From contig CAILON010000469.1 in NCBI GenBank assembly GCA_903835865.1, positions 1-7,307 of the forward strand: a stretch of DNA of 7,307 bases, read 5' to 3'. The stretch's first letter is position 1. The number at the start of each line of letters is the position of its first letter. Of the stretch, positions 1 through 5,557 are shown piece after piece. A program made the position numbers and the translations under genes. Under the pieces are notes generated by a model, which had not been told where the DNA came from, made no database searches, and was given only the letters and a program-made list of their open reading frames with translations. Source of the DNA: an uncultured beta proteobacterium. Its GTDB lineage: Bacteria; Pseudomonadota; Gammaproteobacteria; Burkholderiales; Burkholderiaceae.

Positions 1-53
1 ACATTGTTGCCAACCATCGGCTTCTTCCCAGTGACTTGGCAAACTTTTGCCAT
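1..53 (-). CDS. rpmB: 50S ribosomal protein L28, N-terminal fragment (cut by window edge)
   Basis: Only the first 17 codons are present, reading MAKVCQVTGKKPMVGNN, which is the characteristic N-terminus of bacterial L28 (about 77 residues in the family). L28 is a component of the large ribosomal subunit. The gene continues beyond base 1, and in this lineage rpmG (L33) usually follows. The ATG at 51-53 is supported by a GGAG ribosome binding site at 61-64 (minus strand) with a 7-nt spacer. radC lies upstream on the same strand, but 147 bp separate them and a separate promoter is visible. The identification is firm despite the short length because the motif is so conserved. Confidence 0.93.
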   Translation of the reverse strand, partial: MAKVCQVTGKKPMVGNN

Positions 54-84
54 GACGTAACTCCATTAATTGCGAAAAAAGAAG

Positions 85-93
85 ATTGTATCA
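85..93 (-). promoter_or_regulatory. Extended -10 promoter for rpmB
   Basis: Read on the minus strand, TGATACAAT matches an extended -10 element (TG, one base, then TACAAT). The -10 hexamer is at 85-90 and the TG at 92-93. Transcription would start near base 78, giving a leader of about 25 nt that contains the GGAG site at 61-64. No good -35 hexamer is seen at 16-18 bp, which is tolerated in extended -10 promoters. This is a prediction from sequence only. Confidence 0.5.
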
Positions 94-97
94 GTCA

Positions 98-117
98 TAG
101 CCCATTTAGGGCTAGCC
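98..117. repeat. Inverted repeat upstream of the rpmB -10 box
   Basis: TAGCCC (98-103) and GGGCTA (109-114) form a perfect 6-bp inverted repeat around a 5-base AT spacer. It overlaps the 8-bp palindrome GGCTAGCC (110-117). On the minus strand it covers roughly the -20 to -35 part of the putative rpmB promoter. It could be an operator, or a weak hairpin at the end of the radC transcript. No T-tract follows directly on either strand, so I do not call it an intrinsic terminator. Confidence 0.35.
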
Positions 118-200
118 TTAAATAGCTTTGCCAAAGGGAATTGTTCATAAAAACCTCTAGAAAAATCCTATATCTGCTAATAAGTTAGTATTTACTCTCT

Positions 201-1052
201 TTATAAGTCAATTTTCATAAGCCCAGAGTCAGAAAATGAGAAAAAACCAGTACCGCTGACAATGCAGTGATCTAAGAGTGGAATATCCACTAGCTGTAGT
301 GCTTTTATGAGGGTCTTGGTCAGATCTTGATCGGCTTCGCTGGGCAAAGGGTTGCCGCTGGGGTGGTTATGGGCCACGATGAGGGCACTGGCATTTCTGG
401 CTAAAGCCTCTTTGAGGATCTCTCTGGGGTAAACCGCAGTTTGGGTAATGGAGCCTCTAAACAGCTCCTGGCACTCGATCAGATGAAAACGGGAGTCTAG
501 GTATAGACATAAGAAAACCTCGTGGGGAAGAGCCCCTATTTTGGCTTGTAAGAACTCCCTCACCTGGCTTGGGGAGGAGAATATCGAGTCCTGAGCCAGT
601 CTTTCCTCAAGACTGCGTTTGACAAGTTCATAAGCCGCCTGAATTTGGGACCATTTTGATAAGCCCATGCCATGAACCTGGATAAATTCTTCTGAACTGC
701 AAGCGAGGAGCCGAGGCAGACTGCCAAATCGATGCAATAAATCTTCTGCCAGGGCAACAGCGCTTTTGCCTTTGACTCCAACCCGTAAAAAGATGGCAAG
801 TAGCTCGGCATCCTCAAGGGCTCTAGCCCCATAAAGACGGAGCTTTTCTCGGGGCTGCTCGTTCTTGGGCCAATCCGTAATCGGAGAATGTACGCTCTTC
901 GTCGGCCTCGATACAATTACCTTATGTCCAAGCTTACTGTTTTGCCCAATTCCTATTTGACCCTCAACTATCGGCTCACTTTGCCTAGTGGGGATGATTA
1001 CATCAATACTTTTGTCGATCGTCCTGCGACGGTTCTGATGGGCTCTGGACAA
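201..1052 (-). CDS. radC: RadC-family JAMM/MPN+ domain protein; start codon uncertain
   Basis: RadC-family protein (UPF0758). An N-terminal helix-hairpin-helix region (around FGSLPRLL and VHGMG) is followed by a JAMM metalloprotease-like domain. Using the frame's TTG at 1052 as residue 1, the metal site reads HNHPSG with H228 and H230, then S238 and D241, fitting HxH(x)7S(x)2D; E178 is the likely upstream acidic residue. The family was once linked to DNA repair, but its biochemical role is unsettled. The conserved protein begins at about residue 55 (SPITDWPKNEQPREKL), near base 890, giving about 229 residues, normal for RadC. No ATG, GTG, TTG or CTG lies in frame between there and the TTG at 1050-1052, which has AAGGAG 4 nt upstream but sits 129 bp inside fkpB on the other strand. 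The alternatives are a rare ATT start (879-881 or 915-917) or a damaged 5' end. Family identity is certain; the start is not. Confidence 0.88.
   Translation of the reverse strand: MSRAHQNRRRTIDKSIDVIIPTRQSEPIVEGQIGIGQNSKLGHKVIVSRPTKSVHSPITDWPKNEQPREKLRLYGARALEDAELLAIFLRVGVKGKSAVALAEDLLHRFGSLPRLLACSSEEFIQVHGMGLSKWSQIQAAYELVKRSLEERLAQDSIFSSPSQVREFLQAKIGALPHEVFLCLYLDSRFHLIECQELFRGSITQTAVYPREILKEALARNASALIVAHNHPSGNPLPSEADQDLTKTLIKALQLVDIPLLDHCIVSGTGFFSFSDSGLMKIDL
912..917 (+). promoter_or_regulatory. Candidate -10 box for fkpB-ispH (possible leaderless mRNA)
   Basis: TACAAT lies 6 bp before the fkpB ATG at 924, so the usual start point about 7 bp downstream of a -10 box would fall on the ATG itself. 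No Shine-Dalgarno-like purine run is present between 900 and 923. The -35 region at about 889-894 (TGTACG) is a poor match, so this is a tentative call. Confidence 0.3.
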
Positions 1053-1370
1053 TTTGCTCCTTGCTTTGAAAAAGTGTTGTTGGGTTTAGGTGTGGGTGAA
1101 AAGAGGAGTGCGCTCTTATCGCCAGATGAGAGTTTTGGTGAGCGCAAGGAAGATTTGGTTCAATGGGTTTCCTTGAAGGCGCTCCGAGAAGGCCGTGATG
1201 AAGATACGGAATTTAATCCTGGTGATGTGATTGAATTTAACGCTCCTGGTGGCGCCCAATATGCTGGCGTTTTGCAATCGATTAACGATGAGGGTGCATG
1301 GTTTGATTTCAATCACCCTTTGGCTGGAAGACCTGTGACTTTCGAAGCAGAAATCGTTGCCATTCTTTAA
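924..1370 (+). CDS. fkpB: FKBP-type peptidyl-prolyl isomerase, SlpA/FkpB type
   Basis: This 148-residue protein of the SlyD/SlpA branch of FKBPs catalyses cis-trans isomerisation of prolyl bonds and may act as a cytoplasmic folding helper. The split FKBP domain is recognisable. The first part runs to VLMGSGQFAPCFEKVLLGL (38-56) and SPDESFGER (67-74). An insert-in-flap chaperone segment lies at about 75-125, and the chain returns with FNHPLAGRPVTFEAEI (129-144), the family's NHPLAG signature. There is no signal peptide and no His-rich metal-binding tail as in SlyD. I chose ATG 924 (MSKLTVLPNS) because family similarity begins there. An in-frame ATG at 888 would add 12 unconserved residues, with its purine run only 1 nt from the codon. 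ispH begins 3 bp after the stop, the fkpB-ispH pairing also known in E. coli. Confidence 0.93.
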   Translation: MSKLTVLPNSYLTLNYRLTLPSGDDYINTFVDRPATVLMGSGQFAPCFEKVLLGLGVGEKRSALLSPDESFGERKEDLVQWVSLKALREGRDEDTEFNPGDVIEFNAPGGAQYAGVLQSINDEGAWFDFNHPLAGRPVTFEAEIVAIL

Positions 1371-1373
1371 GAC

Positions 1374-2324
1374 ATGACAAAACAAAATCTTTCTGATGAC
1401 GCTGAAATTTTGATGGCGCAGCCACGTGGCTTTTGTGCTGGCGTGGATCGAGCAATCAATATTGTGAATGAGGCGCTGACTCGTTTTGGCGCGCCGATCT
1501 ATGTGCGCCATGAGATTGTGCATAACGCTTATGTAGTAAATGAGCTGCGGGATCGTGGTGCAGTATTTGTTGATGGCTTGCATGAAGTACCCAAAGGTGG
1601 AATCGTAGTGTTTAGCGCCCATGGTGTGTCTCAAGAGGTGCGCAAAGATGCGCAAGAGCGAGGCTTGCAGGTATATGACGCAACTTGCCCCTTGGTTACC
1701 AAGGTACATCTTGAGGTAGTCAAGATGTGCAAGGATGGTTTTACTGTCTTGATGATTGGTCATGCCGGCCATCCAGAAGTTGAAGGGACAATGGGGCAGG
1801 TGAAAAAAGGCGTGTTCCTCGTGGAAAAAGTGGCCGATGTGGAGGGTTTAACTTTTCCAAGCGATGAAAAGATAGCGTTTGTTACCCAGACAACACTCTC
1901 TGTCGACGAAACCAAAGAGATCGTTGAAGCGCTGACAAAAAAATTCCCCAATATTGTTCAACCTCGTAAACAAGATATTTGCTATGCCACTCAGAATCGA
2001 CAAGATGCTGTGAAATTTATGGCGCCACAAGTAGAAGTGGTGATTGTGGTTGGTAGTGCAGCGAGTTCGAACTCTAATCGCTTGAGGGAACTCTCTGAAA
2101 AATTGGGAGTCCCTTCTTACATGGTCGATGCACCAGACCAATTAAAGCCCGAGTGGTTTGCGGGGAAGAAGCGAGTCGGCTTGACCGCAGGGGCATCAGC
2201 TCCAGAAACGCTGGCGCAATCTATCGTGGAACGGATTCAAGAATTTGGACCACGTCAGGTCCGCGCCTTGCCTGGCGTCGTAGAAGATGTTACTTTTTCT
2301 TTGCCAAAAAACTTAATAGACTAA
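1374..2324 (+). CDS. ispH: 4-hydroxy-3-methylbut-2-enyl diphosphate reductase (IspH/LytB)
   Basis: IspH is the last enzyme of the MEP pathway. It reduces HMBPP to isopentenyl and dimethylallyl diphosphate with an oxygen-sensitive iron-sulfur cluster, in the cytoplasm. At 316 residues it has normal length. All three cluster cysteines are present: C21 (PRGFCAGVDRA), C105 (DATCPLV) and C203 (ICYATQNRQ). The substrate-pocket residues are also present: H50 (HEIVHN), H83 (SAHGVS), H133 and the catalytic E135 (GHPEVEGTMGQ), T174 (TQTTLS), S231-S232-N233 (SSNSNRL) and S275 (GASAPE). The start is 3 bp after the fkpB stop with no clear ribosome binding site, so translational coupling to fkpB is likely. 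ATG at codon 14 is a less likely alternative start. The 3' end converges on the aminotransferase gene, 19 bp away. Confidence 0.97.
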   Translation: MTKQNLSDDAEILMAQPRGFCAGVDRAINIVNEALTRFGAPIYVRHEIVHNAYVVNELRDRGAVFVDGLHEVPKGGIVVFSAHGVSQEVRKDAQERGLQVYDATCPLVTKVHLEVVKMCKDGFTVLMIGHAGHPEVEGTMGQVKKGVFLVEKVADVEGLTFPSDEKIAFVTQTTLSVDETKEIVEALTKKFPNIVQPRKQDICYATQNRQDAVKFMAPQVEVVIVVGSAASSNSNRLRELSEKLGVPSYMVDAPDQLKPEWFAGKKRVGLTAGASAPETLAQSIVERIQEFGPRQVRALPGVVEDVTFSLPKNLID

Positions 2325-2337
2325 GTTGTCTGATTAA
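2306..2337 (-). terminator. Possible weak intrinsic terminator for the aminotransferase operon
   Basis: On the minus strand, arms at 2328-2337 and 2313-2321 form a 9-bp stem with a single-base bulge and a 6-base loop. One base after the stem comes a run of six T (plus-strand A at 2306-2311). That is the layout of a rho-independent terminator downstream of the aminotransferase stop at 2344. The stem is AT-rich and therefore weak. It lies mostly inside the 3' end of ispH. No T-run follows on the plus strand, so it is unlikely to terminate ispH. Confidence 0.35.
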
Positions 2338-2343
2338 ATTGGC

Positions 2344-3537
2344 TTAGGCGACTTGCTTGAGTAACTCGCGCAATATAGCGCACATCTGACGAATCTCATC
2401 ATCGCTGACGTTTAATGCAGGCATAAAGCGTAATAAATTTGGTCTTGGTGAATTAATAAGCAGGCCTTCTGGAGTGCGATCGCGAGCCAGTTTAACCAGT
2501 TTTCCACCGATATCTTTGTTAAGCATGAGGGCGCGTAATAAACCTTCACCACGCTCGCCTTCAAGGCCAAATTCTGAAGAAAGTGCGAGAAGCTCAGATT
2601 TCAGTAGCTCCCCCTTTCTTTTCACTTCATCTAGAAAACCAGGCGCCAAGAGTTGCTCAATGACACTAATCCCTACTGCAGTCATTAGTGGATTACCGTT
2701 ATAAGTTCCGCCTTGATCACCTGGAACAAAGCAGGCTACGGCATTCGTTGCTAAAAGGGCTGCCAAAGGAACGCCACCCCCAATACCTTTTCCCAAGGTC
2801 ATGATGTCAGGTTCAATACCGTAATGTTGATAGGCAAATAAAGTGCCGGTACGTCCACAGCCAGCCTGGACTTCATCAACGATGAGTAGGATGTTGTTCT
2901 CTTTAGTAAATTTGCGCAGCTCGCGCATAAATTCTGGAGAAGCGGGAATAACGCCGCCCTCTCCTTGAACAGGTTCAATCATGATGGCAACGGTTTTATC
3001 AGTGACTAAGTTCTTGACTGAATCTAAATCATTTAAGTCTGCCTTTGGAAATCCTGCAACCTGAGGGGCGAACATCGTATCCCAGCCAGGCTTGCCTGAA
3101 GCGCTCATGGTGGCTAATGTCCGACCATGAAAGCTGTGATCAAACGTAATAATTTCAAAGGCGCCAGATTTATTCAGCTGACCCCATTTACGAGCCAACT
3201 TAATCGCACCCTCATTGGCCTCGGCACCACTGTTGGCAAAAAAGACTTTATTAAAGCAACTATTTTGGGTGAGCAGATCCGATAAACGAATCATGGGTTC
3301 GTTATAAAACGCAGGACTTGGATTGATGAGTTTTTTTGCTTGCGCATTCAGAGCATCGATCATTCCAGCATTGCAATGCCCTAAGCAATTTACTGCCCAG
3401 CCTTGCAAGAAATCCAAATAGCGTTTGCCATTGTTATCCGTTAGCCATGAGCCATTACCTTCGACCATGATGACTTCCGGTCTTTGGGTAATAAACATGA
3501 CTGAATGAGTATCGATGGCTTGAGCTGGCTTATTCAT
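2344..3537 (-). CDS. Class-III PLP aminotransferase, acetylornithine aminotransferase (ArgD)-like
   Basis: A 397-residue fold-type I, class-III aminotransferase of ArgD length. Visible motifs in order are the N-terminal WLTDNNGKRYLDFLQGWAVN (31-50), the PLP phosphate loop ANSGAEANEGAIK (101-113), the ring-stacking region DHSFHGRT (133-140), and EPVQGEGG (188-195). Next come D221 and Q224 in IVDEVQAG contacting the cofactor, and the Schiff-base lysine K250 in TLGKGIGGG. GGTYNGNP (276-283) and R370 (LLRFMP), the likely substrate carboxylate-binding arginine, complete the set. ArgD transfers an amino group between N-acetylornithine and 2-oxoglutarate in arginine biosynthesis. Class-III relatives using GABA, ornithine or other omega-amines cannot be excluded, so I leave the symbol blank. 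The gene lies 55 bp downstream of the reductase and is probably co-transcribed with it. The ATG at 3535-3537 has no clear ribosome binding site, but the N-terminus is family-like. Confidence 0.88.
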   Translation of the reverse strand: MNKPAQAIDTHSVMFITQRPEVIMVEGNGSWLTDNNGKRYLDFLQGWAVNCLGHCNAGMIDALNAQAKKLINPSPAFYNEPMIRLSDLLTQNSCFNKVFFANSGAEANEGAIKLARKWGQLNKSGAFEIITFDHSFHGRTLATMSASGKPGWDTMFAPQVAGFPKADLNDLDSVKNLVTDKTVAIMIEPVQGEGGVIPASPEFMRELRKFTKENNILLIVDEVQAGCGRTGTLFAYQHYGIEPDIMTLGKGIGGGVPLAALLATNAVACFVPGDQGGTYNGNPLMTAVGISVIEQLLAPGFLDEVKRKGELLKSELLALSSEFGLEGERGEGLLRALMLNKDIGGKLVKLARDRTPEGLLINSPRPNLLRFMPALNVSDDEIRQMCAILRELLKQVA

Positions 3538-3592
3538 GTTGGTTCAGGGTTATCAGTACAAAAAGTGTTTCTATTATCTCGCTTTATGGGAT

Positions 3593-4633
3593 TTAGTTTG
3601 TAGCTAAATCGGCAGCACTCGTAAAGGCATCTGCAAAGAATTCTTCTTCAGGAAGATGACATTGCGATGAAAAATCATCGCGAGCTGCATTCACCATTAC
3701 TGGGGCGCCACAGGCATATACCTGGAATTCCTTGAGGCTAGGATGGTCTGCCATGACGGCTTGATGAACAAAGCCAGTGCGCCCCTGCCAGGAGTCTTCT
3801 GCCAAGGCATCCGAAATAACGGGAATGTAATTGAAGTTGGGAATGTCCTGAGCCCAAGTCTTACATAGGTCATTGAGATAGAGATCGCTCGGGCGACGTC
3901 CACCCCAATACAGATGAATCGGCCTGTCAATCTTCTTTGCCTGCATTTGCTCGATGATGGATTTAATCGGGGCAAAGCCAGTTCCTGCGGCCACAAAAAT
4001 AATGGGTTTTTTGGAATCTTCCCTCAAGAAGAAGCTGCCCATCGGGCCTTCAAAGCGCAGGATATCTTTCTCCTTTAAGGCGGGAGTGGCAACACCAAAG
4101 ACAAAGTCAGTAAAGATGCCGCCTGGTAAATGGCGAATATGCAACTCGAGAGGACCTTCCTGATCGGGAGCATTGGCAATGGAGTAAGCGCGACGCTGAC
4201 CGTCTTTCAAAAGAAACTCTAAATATTGACCCGCTAAGAATTGGAAACGCTCTGCGGCAGGAAGTTGTAGTTTTAAAATAGCCACATCACGACTGGGTTT
4301 GATAATGCTATTGACCCGACAAGGGACTTTCCGGGTAGCAATATCGCCAGCACCTTGTACTTCACGGGCTTCAATTAATAAATCGGATTGAGGGTGAGCG
4401 CAGCAAAATAAAGTGCTTCCGGTAGTTTCATCAGCGCTGCTCAGGGCGCTTGCGCTATGCTGGCCATGGCTTACCTGTCCTTCAAGGACCTTGCCTTTGC
4501 AAGAGCCGCAGGCACCATTCTTGCAGCCATAGGGTAAGTTAATGCCTTGACGCAGGGCGGCTTCCAGGAGGGTTTCATCCTGGTGAACAGTAAATTGTTT
4601 GCCGCTCGTTTTAAGCGTGACCTGGTAAGACAC
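3593..4633 (-). CDS. NAD(P)H-dependent [2Fe-2S]/FAD oxidoreductase (AscD-like, phthalate/phenol reductase type)
   Basis: A 346-residue single-chain electron-transfer reductase with an N-terminal plant-type ferredoxin domain (about 1-90) fused to a ferredoxin-NADP reductase module. With the GTG start, the cluster ligands are C37, C42 and C45 (YGCKNGACGSCKG) and C77 of LFCCAH. The FAD motif RAYS is at 148-151, the NAD(P)H-binding GTGFAPIKS at 217-225 and CGAPVMV at 308-314. An aromatic-rich tail (EEFFADAF) follows. The family includes reductases called CDP-6-deoxy-3,4-glucoseen reductase (AscD) as well as reductase components of oxygenases. The true partner here is unknown, and no ascarylose pathway or oxygenase gene is in the window. 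I prefer GTG at 4631-4633 because AAGGA sits 6 nt upstream and the protein then begins MSYQVTL. The ATG at 4637-4639 directly abuts that site, and the longer TTG at 4646-4648 would include it. Confidence 0.88.
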   Translation of the reverse strand: MSYQVTLKTSGKQFTVHQDETLLEAALRQGINLPYGCKNGACGSCKGKVLEGQVSHGQHSASALSSADETTGSTLFCCAHPQSDLLIEAREVQGAGDIATRKVPCRVNSIIKPSRDVAILKLQLPAAERFQFLAGQYLEFLLKDGQRRAYSIANAPDQEGPLELHIRHLPGGIFTDFVFGVATPALKEKDILRFEGPMGSFFLREDSKKPIIFVAAGTGFAPIKSIIEQMQAKKIDRPIHLYWGGRRPSDLYLNDLCKTWAQDIPNFNYIPVISDALAEDSWQGRTGFVHQAVMADHPSLKEFQVYACGAPVMVNAARDDFSSQCHLPEEEFFADAFTSAADLATN

Positions 4634-4660
4634 TCTCATTCCTTTCAATAAATCGTTACG

Positions 4661-5557
4661 ATGTTATCTATGCAATCTTTTGGTAAACCTCGAATCCTGA
4701 TCATTGGCTGCGGCGATATTGGCCTGCGAGTTGCTAGGCAGCTTGCGCGGAGTTATCGAGTTTTTGCTTTAACTTCTTCGCAAAGTCGCTTTCAGGAGTT
4801 GAGGGAGGTTGGCGCGACTCCTATTTTGGGTAATTTGGATCAGCCTGAATCTTTATGGCGGCTGCCTGGTTTGGCTCAAACCGTCATTCATTTAGCCCCA
4901 CCCCAAAACTTTGGAAATCGTGATTGCCGAACCCGCAACCTTCTCCGAATTTTAGCCCAAGCCCCTGATGTCGTCAGGCGGCTGATCTATATCAGCACCA
5001 CAGGGGTCTATGGGGATCACGGGGGCGCCCAAGTGAGTGAGACCACTCCCGTTAAGCCCCAGAGTGAGCGGGCTCAAAGAAGGGTTGATGCTGAGCGTGC
5101 TTTGCGTTTATGGGCGCCAGCCCATGGAGTTGCGCTCACCATACTGAGAGTTCCAGGTATTTATGCAGCTGACCGTTTGCCGCTAGAGCGCTTGCACTCT
5201 AAAACACCCGCCTTGCTACCTGAGGAGGACGCCTACTCAAATCATATCCAGAGCGATGATCTTGCCAGATTGGTTTGTGCCGCGGTGTATCACGGTAAAC
5301 CACAGCGGGTGATTAATGCATGTGATGGCGGGCAAACCAAAATGGGTGACTACTTTGATGAAGTAGCCGATGCCTTCGGTTTGGAAAGACCTCTTAGATT
5401 GCCAGCAAGCCAATTGGAAAAAATAGTCAGTCCAATGCTTTGGTCATTTATGCGCGAGTCTAGGCGGGTGACTAACACTCGATTGCCTGAATTAAAAACC
5501 CTGCTGCGCTATCCCAGCGTAGCCCACTTCTTGAAAACTATTTCCAAGAATCCTTAA
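4661..5557 (+). CDS. Atypical extended-SDR NAD(P)-binding protein (epimerase-like fold, YeeZ type)
   Basis: A 298-residue cytoplasmic Rossmann-fold protein. The dinucleotide-binding loop is IIGCGDIG (G16, G18, G21) after the first beta strand. The beta-5 segment reads LIYISTTGVYGD (108-119), as in sugar-nucleotide epimerases. The catalytic YxxxK motif is missing: lining up PQSERAQRRVDAE (133-145) with the PQSPYGKSKLMVE of GalE-type enzymes puts R137 at Tyr and R141 at Lys. This fits atypical SDR subgroups such as YeeZ, whose substrates are unknown, so a working epimerase should not be assumed. The start may be ATG 4661 or ATG 4670; neither has a clear ribosome binding site. The gene is divergent from the reductase, and its 3' end overlaps the 3' end of glnS by 20 bp. 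Confidence 0.82.
   Translation: MLSMQSFGKPRILIIGCGDIGLRVARQLARSYRVFALTSSQSRFQELREVGATPILGNLDQPESLWRLPGLAQTVIHLAPPQNFGNRDCRTRNLLRILAQAPDVVRRLIYISTTGVYGDHGGAQVSETTPVKPQSERAQRRVDAERALRLWAPAHGVALTILRVPGIYAADRLPLERLHSKTPALLPEEDAYSNHIQSDDLARLVCAAVYHGKPQRVINACDGGQTKMGDYFDEVADAFGLERPLRLPASQLEKIVSPMLWSFMRESRRVTNTRLPELKTLLRYPSVAHFLKTISKNP

Noticed and set aside
560..916. 118-codon minus-strand frame overlapping radC
   Set aside because: It lies in another frame of the same strand as radC, and the RadC frame carries the conserved motifs.
888..923. In-frame upstream ATG that would lengthen fkpB by 12 residues
   Set aside because: The extra residues (MYALRRPRYNYL) do not resemble the FKBP N-terminus, the purine run before the ATG is only 1 nt away, and the stretch overlaps the conserved start of radC.
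1116..1772. 218-codon open frame on the minus strand across the fkpB/ispH junction
   Set aside because: It is antisense to two well-identified genes and shows no recognisable domain, so it is a shadow frame.
2344..4633. An ascarylose-type deoxysugar pathway (PLP dehydratase plus AscD reductase)
   Set aside because: The PLP enzyme keeps the Schiff-base lysine and has class-III ArgD motifs, and no other deoxysugar genes are present.
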